DNA of 36,337 bases from Planctomycetota bacterium. GTDB lineage: Bacteria > Planctomycetota > Phycisphaerae > Phycisphaerales > SM1A02. Made by a program: the position numbers and the translations under genes. The first letter of the stretch is position 1. The number at the start of each line of letters is the position of its first letter. Where the stretch lies: positions 1 to 36,337 of the forward strand of contig JADFNO010000017.1 in assembly GCA_022563315.1 (NCBI GenBank). The letters are read 5' to 3'. Under the pieces are notes generated by a model. The model worked only from the letters and a program-made list of their open reading frames with translations. It was not told the origin of the DNA and did no database searches. Shown here one piece after another: positions 1 through 9,003 of this stretch.

Positions 1-368
1 CCATCGATCCATCCAGCGCAATGCAAACTTACCAAACCCGTCTTGTTCGAGGACTCGGTCGAGCGTTCATGCCGCTTCTCGGTAAATGTGGCTGAGGATT
101 GGGCCGAGTCGTTCCCGTCGCGCAACCGTGGTTCTCAGAAGCCGTCGGCAGCTGGACGTAGAGCGGCCTGGGATCAGACGGCCGGGCGGGACGGGTCCAA
201 GGCGCGTGGGGCGATTGAGGGAGGGGGCATGCCAACGACATAGTCAATAACCGCCAACGAGCTATGCCGGCGCTGTTCGGGAACTGATTTTTACGCGTTG
301 GATGGATCAAATCCGTTGGTTCTGCGGAATGGGTTGTATAGTGTTTGGACTCACAGAGGAAGGCAGCC
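1..368. other. Leading non-coding stretch before the first gene
   Basis: I see no convincing gene here. The open frames on both strands have low-complexity, arginine/proline-rich translations typical of out-of-frame GC-rich DNA. No tRNA-like fold was noticed. The only site I can point to is a possible promoter at the right edge. Confidence 0.5.
316..342 (+). promoter_or_regulatory. Possible sigma70-type promoter for the DUF1573 lipoprotein gene
   Basis: TTGGTT at 316-321 and TATAGT at 337-342 are separated by 15 bases, shorter than the ideal 17. Transcription would begin near 349, leaving a leader of about 20 bases before the ATG at 369. This would also exclude the upstream in-frame TTG at 345 as the start. 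The match is by eye only. Confidence 0.3.
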
Positions 369-1592
369 ATGTACCGATTCTTCAGACGACGTCTCAATAG
401 GGTTCCCAATGATTCGGGCGTTATTCTTCGCCGGGCCGCCGGTCTCGTGATTCTCGTCGGTCTTGTGGGCTTGTCCCCTGGTTGCAAGGAGTCGGACGGT
501 TCAGACGCGGCGGCCGTCAGTCCGATCAGCGCGTCCGGATCCGAGGACGGCACAGGAGTCGCGGCGACACCGACCGTCGCAGCGCGCGGGGGCGTGCAAG
601 TGCCCCAGACCCAGCCTGCGCTCCAGGGGGTGGCTGGCAACATCCAGTCGCCGACCAATGTCGTCTCATCCGGCCCGGCCCCGGTCGTGTTCGATCCGCC
701 GGCAGTGGACCTCGGATACATTCTGCCGAACCAGACGGTGAACATGATCATCCAAGTGCGCAACATCGGTTCGGAGCCACTGAAGATCGCGATCGTGAAA
801 CCGAGCTGCACTTGCACAACCTTGGACGATCTGGCCGGCACCGTCATCCCGCCCGGTGATTCCGTCTCGCTCACCGCGCAGCTCAAGGCCAGGCCGAAAC
901 CGAGCCCGATGACTTCATCCGTCACGTTTTCGTTCGAAGGTTATGCTGACTCGTCGAAGGTCTTGATCAGCGCCCAGGTGGCGCGACCGATCAGGACCAT
1001 ACCACAGATCTTCAACTGCGTGACCGGTAAACCGCTGAGCGGCCAGGTCGTGGTGGAATCGATCGATGGACGGCCCTTCACCATCTGGGCGGCGAACCGC
1101 CAGCCGCCGGAGTACATCAATTTCGATCCAGCGACCGACGAACCGCGCAATACCTACGTCCTTGAGTGGGATGTCTCGCGGTACACGCAGCAGACCATGC
1201 CGGGCTGGTGGGTGATCGAAACGGACCACCCGGATTGCCCGGTCGTTGATGTGTGGGTGCGACATGAGTGGAACATGCCCGAGGGGGCGGCGGGTCGGCG
1301 CTGGCGACTCGTGACACAGCACGTCGTGATCGACGGCATCAACGCGGGCGAATCCGGCGAGTTCACGGTCGAGATTGCCAAGCTTGGGCGGGACGACATC
1401 CACTTGGTGCAGTCGCTGTCAAACGAGTTCGACGCCAAGCTCGTGTCGATCCAACGGAACGGCGTTGATACCGAAGCGACGGTGCGAATCACGCCCGCCG
1501 CTGGTCATCACGGGCTGCTGTACGGGACGATCCAGTTCATCTCCAAGGCTCACGCTCAGAAGTTGACGGTGATCGGCACGGTGTTCGAGTAG
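369..1592 (+). CDS. DUF1573-domain putative lipoprotein
   Basis: This is a 407-residue exported protein. A basic N-terminus is followed by a hydrophobic stretch (about 24-36) ending in LSPGC with Cys39. The lipobox is not canonical because the residue at -3 is Ser, so lipid attachment is likely but unproven. A low-complexity Ser/Ala/Pro linker runs to about residue 100. Residues 107-203 match the DUF1573 pattern: FDPPAVDLGYI, then RNIGSEPLKI, then a CTCT motif at 147-150. DUF1573 is an Ig-like fold common in Planctomycetota and Bacteroidota envelopes, with no settled function. The remaining 200 residues look beta-rich and were not recognised. I chose ATG 369 because GAGGAAGG lies just upstream. 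An in-frame TTG at 345 would add eight residues but has no ribosome binding site. Confidence 0.8.
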   Translation: MYRFFRRRLNRVPNDSGVILRRAAGLVILVGLVGLSPGCKESDGSDAAAVSPISASGSEDGTGVAATPTVAARGGVQVPQTQPALQGVAGNIQSPTNVVSSGPAPVVFDPPAVDLGYILPNQTVNMIIQVRNIGSEPLKIAIVKPSCTCTTLDDLAGTVIPPGDSVSLTAQLKARPKPSPMTSSVTFSFEGYADSSKVLISAQVARPIRTIPQIFNCVTGKPLSGQVVVESIDGRPFTIWAANRQPPEYINFDPATDEPRNTYVLEWDVSRYTQQTMPGWWVIETDHPDCPVVDVWVRHEWNMPEGAAGRRWRLVTQHVVIDGINAGESGEFTVEIAKLGRDDIHLVQSLSNEFDAKLVSIQRNGVDTEATVRITPAAGHHGLLYGTIQFISKAHAQKLTVIGTVFE

Positions 1593-1602
1593 GGCCGACG
1601 CG

Positions 1603-1632
1603 TTGCGACTCGGTCCGCTGGTCGTGTATCAT
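1603..1632 (+). promoter_or_regulatory. Possible promoter for ispD
   Basis: TTGCGA at 1603-1608 and TATCAT at 1627-1632 are 18 bases apart, in the short gap between the lipoprotein stop and ispD. Transcription would start about 25 bases before the ATG at 1665. It suggests ispD is transcribed on its own. The match is by eye. Confidence 0.3.
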
Positions 1633-1664
1633 CCAGCTCGGGTGAGGCACGAGGAGTCCGGCCG

Positions 1665-2453
1665 ATGAATGTCTGTGTGATTATCCCCGCGGCCGGGCGA
1701 AGCGAGCGGTTTGGCACAGCGGACAAGCTGGCGCAGGACCTCGGCGGCCGGCCGTTGCTGATGCGCACGGTCGAGCTGTTCACGAAGCGCGAGGAGGTGA
1801 ACTCGATCTTGGTGGCGGCGCCGCCTGATTCGATCGAGGACTTCAAGAACCGGTACGGCGCGTCGCTGGGATTCCACGGGGCCCGGATTGTCGAAGGGGG
1901 GCGCACCGAACGCTGGGAGTCGATTCGCAACGCCCTTCGTGCCGCACCTGAATGTACGCACATTGCGGTGCATGACGCGGCTCGACCCGCAGTGTCCAAG
2001 GCGCTTCTTGATCGGCTGTTCGAGGCAGCGCAAAGCCTCGCGGCCGTCGTCCCGGCCGTTGAGATCGCCGCTACCGTCAAGCGGGTCGCCGAGCAGACAA
2101 CGGATGTGGCGGATCACGCCGAGGATGCCCTGGCCGATGCGATTCTCGGCGAGGCCGGTCGGCAGTCGATCCCCGCTCGGCAGGTCTGCGAGACCATCGA
2201 TCGCCGCGGCTTGGTCGAGGTGCAGACGCCGCAGATTTTCGAGACCGAGCTTCTGCGCCGAGCGTACGAACAAGATGACCTTGGCGGCGCCACCGATGAC
2301 GCGATGCTCGTGGAAAGGTTGGGCGAGGCGGTCTACGTTGTCGAGGGTGACAGGGCCAACATCAAAGTCACGACGCCGGCCGACCTGAAGCTGGTGCGCG
2401 CCCTGCTCGGTGTGCGGGCCCCTTCCCAGCGGCCCATTCACAAGCGATTCTGA
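1665..2453 (+). CDS. ispD: 2-C-methyl-D-erythritol 4-phosphate cytidylyltransferase
   Basis: IspD joins CTP and methylerythritol phosphate to give CDP-methylerythritol, the third step of the non-mevalonate isoprenoid pathway in the cytoplasm. The 262-residue protein has the N-terminal nucleotide-binding loop PAAGRSERFG (8-17), HDAARP at 103-108, VQTPQIF and, near the end, a NIKVTTPADL segment that matches the family's C-terminal motif. Family members are usually about 230 residues. The extra length is a roughly 25-residue acidic insert after the VPAVEIAATVKRV strand. The usual PKQ of the first loop is replaced by ADKL, keeping the lysine. GAGGAG about nine bases upstream supports ATG 1665. 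No ispF neighbour is present, so the pathway genes are scattered. Confidence 0.9.
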   Translation: MNVCVIIPAAGRSERFGTADKLAQDLGGRPLLMRTVELFTKREEVNSILVAAPPDSIEDFKNRYGASLGFHGARIVEGGRTERWESIRNALRAAPECTHIAVHDAARPAVSKALLDRLFEAAQSLAAVVPAVEIAATVKRVAEQTTDVADHAEDALADAILGEAGRQSIPARQVCETIDRRGLVEVQTPQIFETELLRRAYEQDDLGGATDDAMLVERLGEAVYVVEGDRANIKVTTPADLKLVRALLGVRAPSQRPIHKRF

Positions 2454-2685
2454 GCTTCTGACGATCTCGCCGTGCCGCCGCTTCGTCGCCGCCATGCGCC
2501 GCGGCAACGTCATCCGGCTCGGCGAGATCACGGTGTTCTCGGACGCTCGATATCAGCGGCCGGACGCGGTTGGCGTCGCGCCACGCCAAGGTCGCGGCAA
2601 GCCTCGCTTTATGGAAGATCGGCCCGAGGTCATTGAACTTGCTGTGCCTGTCCATGGAGCCGATAGACACGAACAGGAGGACGGG

Positions 2686-2928
2686 ATGCGAGACCAAGAA
2701 TTCATCGCGCCGTCGAAGCGCCAGCGTTGGGGAATAGTCCTGGTCGCGCTGGTCGTAGCCGGAGTTGTCGTGACGCGGGGCGGGACGCCTCAGCCGACCC
2801 AGGCCCAACACCTTCAGCCGTGGCATGACGGCGTCGAGATCACCGAGCCGGATCTGGAATGGCGGTCCGAGGTTGAAACGGGCGAGCTCGACCGTCACGT
2901 GCCTCCGGCGGGATCGAAGTCCGAGTGA
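2686..2928 (+). CDS. Small single-pass membrane protein, unknown function
   Basis: I do not recognise this gene. From ATG 2686 it gives 80 residues: a short charged N-terminus with a KRQR cluster, one hydrophobic helix (about 15-29, WGIVLVALVVAGVVV), then an acidic, proline-containing tail outside the membrane helix. I chose this start because AGGAGG sits six bases upstream, the strongest Shine-Dalgarno in the region. The same frame is open further upstream, with ATGs at 2494 and 2611. The codons after 2494 have GC-rich third positions, so a longer 144-residue form is possible; otherwise 2454-2685 is non-coding. It lies 37 bases before the flippase and may belong to the polysaccharide cluster. 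Confidence 0.5.
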   Translation: MRDQEFIAPSKRQRWGIVLVALVVAGVVVTRGGTPQPTQAQHLQPWHDGVEITEPDLEWRSEVETGELDRHVPPAGSKSE

Positions 2929-2965
2929 CGCCCTGCGGACAATCGGCGACCCGAGACACGAACAG

Positions 2966-4366
2966 ATGACGAGCACGGATACGACGATCGCGGCGCCTGA
3001 TCGTTCGCCGCCGGCCGAACCTGTAACGACGTCCACGCCGTCGCTGAAAACACGCGCGCTGCACGGCTCGATGTGGACCGCGTTCAACTTCGCATCGTCG
3101 CAGGGACTGCGGCTCGGATCGAACCTGATTCTGACCCGATTGCTGGTCCCGGAAGCCTTCGGCACCGTGCTCCTGATCAACGTGGTGATCCAAGGCCTTC
3201 ACATGTTCTCGGATACCGGCATCGGCCCGAGCATCATCCACAACAAGCGCGGCGACGACCCGGCGTTCCTCAACACCGCCTGGACCATCCAGATCTTTCG
3301 CGGCTGCGCCCTGTGGTTGGTCTGCCTGCTGCTGGCCTGGCCGTTGTCGATGTTCTATGAAGATGCCGTGTTGATGTGGCTGCTCCCCGTGGCCGGCCTG
3401 ACCGCCCTGGCTGAAGGCTTCGTGTCCACCGGGCCTTGCACCTTTCACCGCCATCTGCGATTGGGGCGACTCACCGCCTACGAACTTTCCGGGCAGTTCA
3501 CGACGATCGGGGTGACGATCGTTCTCGCCGTGCTTTGGCCCACGGTTTGGGCGTTGGTCCTTGGTCCCGTCGTTGGGTCTGTGGTGCGCCTGCTGCTCAG
3601 TCATACGACTTTTCGAGAAATCCGCAACCGCTTTCGGTGGGACCGAGACGCGGCGCGCCACTTCGTCCGGTTCGGCCGATGGATCTTCATCAGCACGGCG
3701 CTCACCTTTGTCGTAACGCAGGGCGACAAACTCATACTCGGGAAGATATTCGTCGGTGAGCACAAAGGTTTGCTCGGCCTCTATGCCATCGCCTTCTTCC
3801 TCTCCAGCGCGGTTGTTCTGGCTCTGAGGAAGTTCGCGACTATGCTTCTGCTTCCGCTGTATGCGCGGCTGGCGGAAGGATCGGAGCACAGCTTCCGCCG
3901 CAACATGTTCCGGATTCGTGTGTTGTTGATGGGGGCGGCGATCCCTGCCCTGTGCGTACTGGTGATCTGGGGCCAGCCGCTGGTCGAGCTGCTGTATACC
4001 GATCAATACACGCATGTGGGCTGGATGCTTCGAATCCTTGCTGCGGGCAACATCTTCGCCGCAGTGACCCTGACCTGCGCCTCTGTTTTGTTGGCGGTCG
4101 GCGATTCGTTTCGTTACATGATCTACCTTCTCGCCCAGGCGATCCTACTGTTGGGCGGGATGGCCGCCGGCGCGTTGTTCGGTCCGCTGATGGGGTGGCC
4201 GAGCGAGGTCGGTTTGGTGATCGGCGTGGCGGCAGCGCCGGCACTGAGCTATCCCGTGCTGGTGTGGGCGGTTCGCCGGCACGGGGCGTGGATGCCCTGG
4301 CTCGATCTGGCGGCCTTGGCGGGCAGCGGTGTCGTTATCGGTACCGGTTTGCTCCTTACCAACTAA
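2966..4366 (+). CDS. Polysaccharide flippase (Wzx-like, MOP superfamily)
   Basis: This protein probably moves lipid-linked sugar units across the inner membrane. It has 466 residues with many hydrophobic helices spread over the whole length, matching the usual 12-14 helix flippase size. After a Ser/Thr/Pro-rich N-terminus, residues from about 30 read LHGSMWTAFNFASSQGLRL and LILTRLLVPEAFGTVLLI. That is the characteristic first-helix pair of this family, in which a whole-pathway flippase starts with a basic loop and an LxPxxFG turn. ATG 2966 is preferred; the frame is open back to 2825, but the extra residues are arginine-rich and look out of frame. It is the first gene of a glycan cluster with a polymerase and glycosyltransferases downstream, which fits a Wzx/Wzy-type pathway. 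Substrate unknown. Confidence 0.82.
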   Translation: MTSTDTTIAAPDRSPPAEPVTTSTPSLKTRALHGSMWTAFNFASSQGLRLGSNLILTRLLVPEAFGTVLLINVVIQGLHMFSDTGIGPSIIHNKRGDDPAFLNTAWTIQIFRGCALWLVCLLLAWPLSMFYEDAVLMWLLPVAGLTALAEGFVSTGPCTFHRHLRLGRLTAYELSGQFTTIGVTIVLAVLWPTVWALVLGPVVGSVVRLLLSHTTFREIRNRFRWDRDAARHFVRFGRWIFISTALTFVVTQGDKLILGKIFVGEHKGLLGLYAIAFFLSSAVVLALRKFATMLLLPLYARLAEGSEHSFRRNMFRIRVLLMGAAIPALCVLVIWGQPLVELLYTDQYTHVGWMLRILAAGNIFAAVTLTCASVLLAVGDSFRYMIYLLAQAILLLGGMAAGALFGPLMGWPSEVGLVIGVAAAPALSYPVLVWAVRRHGAWMPWLDLAALAGSGVVIGTGLLLTN

Positions 4367-4582
4367 CCGGCGACGCACGTTTGGACCCGCCGAACGGACG
4401 CGCGCGGGGTCGCCTCGTGCCCGATGTTCAACCTGCCGATGATGACTTTACCGACATCAGGACGGCCTTGAAGGTCCGAATATCCGTCGCATCGGCCCGA
4501 TGATGATCAGTGCCGGGCCTGCGTGTTTACGGTAGACCTGACACAGTCGCGCGTCAGCAAACGAAACGGCGGGGCGTAACGC

Positions 4583-5941
4583 ATGACTTCGCTCGTGCCC
4601 ATCTCATTGTTCGGATGGATCTTCGTGGTTGTCATGCTGTTCTCGCTGATGTCGGCGCGGCGGGCGGTGCTGGTGTCATTCATTGGGGCCGTGCTGTTCC
4701 TGCCTCAGGCGGCGATCACGTTGCCGGGCCTGCCTGACATCACCAAGATCAGTGTGACGAGCTTCAGCGTCCTTCTGGCCGTGGCGTTGTTCGATACGGC
4801 GCGGCTGCTGCGCTTCCGACTCAGTTGGGTCGATCTCCCGATGCTTGCGTGGTGTCTGGCGCCGTTGCCGTCGTCGATCGTCAACGGGCTTGGTGTCTAT
4901 GACGGCGCGGCCGGAGCGCTCTCCGAGATGTTTACCTGGGGGATTCCCTATCTCATTGGACGAATTTACTTCAACGACCTTGCGTCACTGCGCGAACTAT
5001 CGATCGGGATTCTCATCGGCGGCCTGATCTATGTGCCACTGTGCTTGCTCGAAATCCGGTTGAGCCCGCAGTTACACCGCTGGGTTTACGGATACCACCA
5101 ACATTCGTTCCAGCAGACGATTCGTTTCGGCGGCTACCGGCCGATGGTCTTCATGCAGCATGGACTGATGGTCGGCATGTGGATGACCAGTGCGTCCCTG
5201 ATCGGTGTGTGGATGTGGAAGACCGGCGCGCTGAGGCATCTGTTGGGTGTGCCAATGGCATTGCTTGTACCGGTGCAGTTAGCCACGACCGTCCTGTGCA
5301 AGTCGACGGCAGCGCTTGTGCTGTTGATCGGAGGGCTCTTTCTTCTGTTCGTGAATCGGTGGGCCCGGCTTTCATTATTGATCGCCTGCTTCGCCGCAAT
5401 TCCGCCCGCGTATGTCACCGCCCGCGTTCGTGGATACTGGTCCGGCCAACAGTTGGTCACGCTGGCTCAGCGGATCGACATGGAGCGCGCCGAGTCATTG
5501 AGCACGCGTTTCGAGACTGAAACCCTGTTGGCGGACAAGGCGATGCAGCGACCGGCGTTCGGGTGGGGACGTTGGGGCCGGTGGCGGCTTTACGACGAGT
5601 ATGGCCGCGACATCACTACCTCCGACAGCCTGTGGATTATCGCCCTGGGTGAGACGGGCGTTGTGGGTCTTGCCGCTCTGCTTGCGGCTTTGGTACTGCC
5701 GGTTTGGTTAGCGCTCAAGCGAGTACCGGCCGGCCAGTGGTGTCTTCCTGCGGCTGCGCCACTCGCGGCGCTGACGATGGTCGTTGCGCTGTATGCGATG
5801 GACAACCTGCTCAACGCGATGCTGAATCCGATCTACGTCCTGGCGCTGGGCGGGATCAGTGGCTACTTCGTTCTCTCGCGGCACGGAGCGGGGGCGGTCG
5901 AACCGAAACAGCTCCTAACGGCGCGACTCTTCGGAGCATGA
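4583..5941 (+). CDS. O-antigen ligase/polymerase-like membrane protein
   Basis: A 452-residue integral membrane protein with roughly 11-12 hydrophobic helices. A long loop before the last helices carries ADKAMQRPAFGWGRWGRW, then DSLWIIALGETGVVGL. This matches the pattern of O-antigen ligases and Wzy polymerases, where a Gly-rich loop is followed by an Asp-Ser and a GxxGL helix. Such enzymes polymerise or ligate lipid-linked glycans on the outer face of the inner membrane. The stop at 5939-5941 lies one base before the next gene's GTG, so the two are probably cotranslated. The 216-base gap before it (4367-4582) shows no clear gene, hairpin or promoter. Polymerase and ligase cannot be told apart from sequence alone. 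Confidence 0.78.
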   Translation: MTSLVPISLFGWIFVVVMLFSLMSARRAVLVSFIGAVLFLPQAAITLPGLPDITKISVTSFSVLLAVALFDTARLLRFRLSWVDLPMLAWCLAPLPSSIVNGLGVYDGAAGALSEMFTWGIPYLIGRIYFNDLASLRELSIGILIGGLIYVPLCLLEIRLSPQLHRWVYGYHQHSFQQTIRFGGYRPMVFMQHGLMVGMWMTSASLIGVWMWKTGALRHLLGVPMALLVPVQLATTVLCKSTAALVLLIGGLFLLFVNRWARLSLLIACFAAIPPAYVTARVRGYWSGQQLVTLAQRIDMERAESLSTRFETETLLADKAMQRPAFGWGRWGRWRLYDEYGRDITTSDSLWIIALGETGVVGLAALLAALVLPVWLALKRVPAGQWCLPAAAPLAALTMVVALYAMDNLLNAMLNPIYVLALGGISGYFVLSRHGAGAVEPKQLLTARLFGA

Positions 5942-5942
5942 T

Positions 5943-7142
5943 GTGAGTTCTCGTGACACGCTTTATCTCGTTCCTGCTCTTGAAGCCCGCGCGTGTGACG
6001 GAGCGTTCGAGCTGACCAAGAAGTTCCTGGACGGCGTGTGCGAATACGTGAAGCGATGGGACGGGCCGGTTGTGGTTCTCCTTGGGGAAACACGAGTTCC
6101 TTCGACGAATCTTGACACCGTGCATGTCGCGCCTGCCGACGTTCCCTTCGGCCTGGCGTGGCGCCCCCAAGACGACGCCGCACTGGTGGAACGCCTGGCC
6201 GATGCACGGCTGGTCCTGGCCACGCTGGTTGATCGCAACACACGTTTGGCCCAACTGTGCGCGGCCATCAGTGTTCCGGTCGTGTACATCACCGAATACA
6301 GCTTCCGGACACGAGGCCAAATAATCCGTGCCGAGACGGTCAATCCCGTGTTGCGCTGGAGGCGGCAGCGGTGGACCAAACTGCTGGAGCGTCGCTACGA
6401 ACGAGCCGTTCGTCTTGCCGAGGGTGTGCAATGCAACGGGACGCCGACTTTCAACGCCTACCGATCAATCAATCCCCGACCAATGTTGTATTTCGATTCC
6501 CGCGTGCGGCGAGAAATGCTCGCTTGCCCCAAGCAATTGGAGCATCGAACGTCGGAGCTTATGGCCGGCGGCCCGCTGCGACTCGTTTTCTCCGGACGTA
6601 TGGTTCCCATGAAGGGTGTGGATCACCTGCCCCTCGTCGCGGCGGAATTGGATCGGCTCGGTGTGCCGTTCGTGATGGATATCTGCGGGGCCGGACCGCA
6701 GGCCGATCGCATCGCCGCGAGAATACGCAGTCTGAACCTGACCGAGCGCGTGCAACTGCACGGCGTTCTGGAGTTTGAATCAGAATTGCTGCCGTATGTG
6801 AGTCGTAACGCGGACCTCTTCATCTGCTGCCATCGACAGGGCGACCCGTCCTGCACGTATTTGGAGACGATGGCGTGCGGGGTTCCGATGATCGGCTACG
6901 ACAACGAGGCGTTGCGAGGGATTGTGGAAACGTCCGGCGTGGGGTGGATCACACCCCTGGATAAGCCCAAGCAGTTGGCGCAGAAGATTGCACAGTTGAA
7001 TCGCGATCGGGCGTCGCTGGCCGATGCTGCGACTGCGGCCGTCGCCTTCGCCTCCCGCCACACGCTCGAACCAACCATGGACGCACGGGTCGAGCATCTT
7101 GAGCAATGTTCGCAACGCTTGGTAACTGGAGCGGCGGCGTGA
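5943..7142 (+). CDS. Glycosyltransferase family 4 (group 1)
   Basis: This is a 399-residue cytoplasmic GT-B glycosyltransferase expected to move a sugar from a nucleotide donor onto a growing lipid-linked glycan. The C-terminal half has the group 1 pattern: LVFSGRMVPMKGVDHL (about residue 217 onward), ICGAGPQ, LHGVLEFESELLPYV, and TYLETMACGVPMIGYDNEA. That last block holds the EX7E-type donor-binding glutamates. The N-terminal acceptor half has no recognisable motif. The start is a GTG one base after the upstream TGA. An in-frame upstream alternative was not seen. The 3' end overlaps the next gene by four bases (GTGA), a sign of translational coupling. Donor and acceptor sugars are unknown. 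Confidence 0.85.
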   Translation: MSSRDTLYLVPALEARACDGAFELTKKFLDGVCEYVKRWDGPVVVLLGETRVPSTNLDTVHVAPADVPFGLAWRPQDDAALVERLADARLVLATLVDRNTRLAQLCAAISVPVVYITEYSFRTRGQIIRAETVNPVLRWRRQRWTKLLERRYERAVRLAEGVQCNGTPTFNAYRSINPRPMLYFDSRVRREMLACPKQLEHRTSELMAGGPLRLVFSGRMVPMKGVDHLPLVAAELDRLGVPFVMDICGAGPQADRIAARIRSLNLTERVQLHGVLEFESELLPYVSRNADLFICCHRQGDPSCTYLETMACGVPMIGYDNEALRGIVETSGVGWITPLDKPKQLAQKIAQLNRDRASLADAATAAVAFASRHTLEPTMDARVEHLEQCSQRLVTGAAA

Positions 7143-8113
7143 AGAAGCTCTGCGTCGTCATCCTGAACTACCGACGAGCTGACTTGACGCTCCGGTGTTT
7201 GCGCAGCCTCGAACCCGAGCTCGCCGGCAATCCTGATTGGTGCGCCGTCGTGGTCGACAATGGTTCAGACGACCAGTCAACCGAGCAGATCGACACGGCG
7301 TTGCGAGAGCGGTGCTGGAGCCAATGGTGCCAGCTCGTGCGCAGTGAGACCAATGGTGGATTCGCCGCGGGCAACAATCTCGGCTTCCAGGCGGTCGAAG
7401 CGGAAGCGTATCTGTTACTCAACAGCGACACGTGCGTCCGGCCCGGCTCGATCACCAGATTGCTCCACATCATGCAGCTCAATCCAAGGGCGGGACTGAT
7501 CGGCCCTCGCCTCGAGACTCCCGACGGCGAGCCGCAGATTAGTTGCTTTCGAGTCCGTTCACCACTGAGCGAGTTCCTCGCAGCCGCGGCGACGGGACCG
7601 ATGACCCGGCTCCTGCGATCCTTCGATATCGGCATTCCCGTGCGCGACGAGCCGCACGAGCCGCCGTGGATCAGCTTCGCCGCCGTTCTGATTCGGCGCG
7701 AGGTTATCGAGCAGGTGGGGTCAATGGACGAAGAGTACTTCATGTACTTCGAGGACATCGACTACTGCCGCCGCGTTCGGCAAGCAGGTTGGACCATCCT
7801 GCACGATCCCTCAGCCCGCATCGTCCATCTGCGGGGGGGCAGCTCGTCGGTCAAGACCGCGATCACGAATCGCGACCGCATTCCATCGTACTACTACGAA
7901 TCGCGCAGCCGATACTTCGCCAAGTTCTACGGCGGCCGATTCGGTCTGTGGTTGACGAACCTTCTGTGGCTGGCGGGTCGATCAATCTCACGAGTACGCG
8001 AGTTGGTCGGGAACAAGAGGCCGCATATCTGCGCCTTCGAAGCACGAGATAACTGGACGAACTGGTGGAGCCCGATGCAGCCGCCGGCGATTCCCAGCGG
8101 AGATGAGCTGTGA
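7139..8113 (+). CDS. Glycosyltransferase family 2, rhamnosyltransferase-like
   Basis: A 324-residue GT-A enzyme. Residues 4-12 (LCVVILNYR) begin the nucleotide-binding fold, VDNGSDD follows, then GGFAAGNNLGF and the DxD-type LLNSDTC metal site. The acceptor half has GSMDEEYFMYFEDIDYCRR followed by QAGW, typical of the WcaA/RfbF-like rhamnosyl- or hexosyltransferases. It is expected to act on the cytoplasmic face of the inner membrane. I chose GTG 7139 rather than the ORF opening at 7106 because it puts the first beta strand at the N-terminus, overlaps the previous stop as GTGA, and has GGAGCGG upstream. It ends in another GTGA overlap with the sulfotransferase. Confidence 0.87.
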   Translation: MKKLCVVILNYRRADLTLRCLRSLEPELAGNPDWCAVVVDNGSDDQSTEQIDTALRERCWSQWCQLVRSETNGGFAAGNNLGFQAVEAEAYLLLNSDTCVRPGSITRLLHIMQLNPRAGLIGPRLETPDGEPQISCFRVRSPLSEFLAAAATGPMTRLLRSFDIGIPVRDEPHEPPWISFAAVLIRREVIEQVGSMDEEYFMYFEDIDYCRRVRQAGWTILHDPSARIVHLRGGSSSVKTAITNRDRIPSYYYESRSRYFAKFYGGRFGLWLTNLLWLAGRSISRVRELVGNKRPHICAFEARDNWTNWWSPMQPPAIPSGDEL

Positions 8114-9003
8114 CGCGCCTGCCGGATTTCATCATCATCGGTGCGATGAAATGCGCTACAAGCACGCTGCACGACCAGCTCGCGCGGCAGCCGGGCCTGT
8201 TCATGAGCACGCCCAAGGAGCCGAACTTCTTCAGCGACGACGAGCAATGGGGGCGCGGCCTTGACTGGTACGGATCGTTGTTCGAGGCCGTCCCTGGCGA
8301 CACGCTGTGCGGCGAATCCAGCACGCACTATACAAAGCTCCCGACCTATCCCGATACGATCCATCGGATGCAAGAGACGTTCCCGAGGCCGGTCAAGCTG
8401 ATCTACATTATGCGCGATCCGATCGAGCGCCTGATCTCGCAGTACATCCACGAATGGACGCAGCGCGTGATAAGCGAGCCGATCGATGACGCCATCCGCT
8501 CGCATCCTCAACTCGTCCAGTACAGCCGCTACGCCTTGCAGATTGCGCCGTACCTTGAGACCTTCGGCCCCGAAGCCGTGCTCCCGGTGTTTTTCGAGCG
8601 GCTGCTGGCGGCACCGCAGGAGGAGTTGGAAAGAGTCTGCCGATTCATCGGGTATCGAGATCGCCCAAGTTGGTGCGCCAAGGATGCGCAGAAGAACGCC
8701 TCGTCTCAACGCCGGCGCTCCAATCCGGTCCGTGACGCGATCCTTGACGCACCGATACTGGCTGCGCTTCGTCGGCGACTGATCCCACGGTCCTGGCGCG
8801 CCCGGCTTCGCCGCTTGTGGGTCATGCAGGATCGCCCGACGATCTCAGCGCCTCAGTGCCGACGTCTACGAGGGGTTTTGGACGAAGATATCGCCCAGCT
8901 TGGCGATTGGTTGGGTTTGGAATTGAGTTGCGACAACTTTGCATCGATAGCCGAGCAAACCTCGCCGCAATGGCGCAAGATCGTCAAGGAGCGAGTTGCA
9001 TGA
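8110..9003 (+). CDS. Sulfotransferase (PAPS-dependent)
   Basis: A 297-residue enzyme that should transfer sulfate from PAPS to a hydroxyl, most likely on the glycan made by its neighbours. The N-terminus DFIIIGAMKCATSTLHDQL (5-23) is the phosphosulfate-binding loop, with the Lys that contacts the 5' phosphosulfate. YIMRDPIERLISQY (about 98-111) is the 3' phosphate-binding Arg/Ser segment. TPKEPNFFSDD between them is also typical of the family. The start is GTG 8110 and it overlaps the preceding stop. The stop overlaps the next ATG (ATGA at 9000-9003). Its place inside the glycosyltransferase run is the best evidence that the product is sulfated; the exact acceptor is not known. Confidence 0.87.
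   Translation: MTRLPDFIIIGAMKCATSTLHDQLARQPGLFMSTPKEPNFFSDDEQWGRGLDWYGSLFEAVPGDTLCGESSTHYTKLPTYPDTIHRMQETFPRPVKLIYIMRDPIERLISQYIHEWTQRVISEPIDDAIRSHPQLVQYSRYALQIAPYLETFGPEAVLPVFFERLLAAPQEELERVCRFIGYRDRPSWCAKDAQKNASSQRRRSNPVRDAILDAPILAALRRRLIPRSWRARLRRLWVMQDRPTISAPQCRRLRGVLDEDIAQLGDWLGLELSCDNFASIAEQTSPQWRKIVKERVA

Noticed and set aside
345-368. TTG start for the DUF1573 protein
   Set aside because: The ribosome binding site matches ATG 369 better, and the candidate promoter would leave almost no leader for 345.
29-925. Minus-strand open frame of 298 codons
   Set aside because: Covers the DUF1573 gene's 5' half in antisense; Arg/Pro/Thr-rich with no motif.
2840-4015. Minus-strand open frame of 391 codons
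   Set aside because: Antisense to the flippase; Arg/Gln/His-rich with no motif, and the plus-strand frame has clear membrane helices.
4367-4582. Open frame at 4510-4737 and the flippase-polymerase gap
   Set aside because: The frame overlaps the polymerase start in another frame and has no motif or ribosome binding site; the gap shows nothing else.
8817-8999. Upstream extension of the second GT2 gene
   Set aside because: The extra 61 codons lie in the sulfotransferase; ATG 9000 forms an ATGA overlap and begins the fold.
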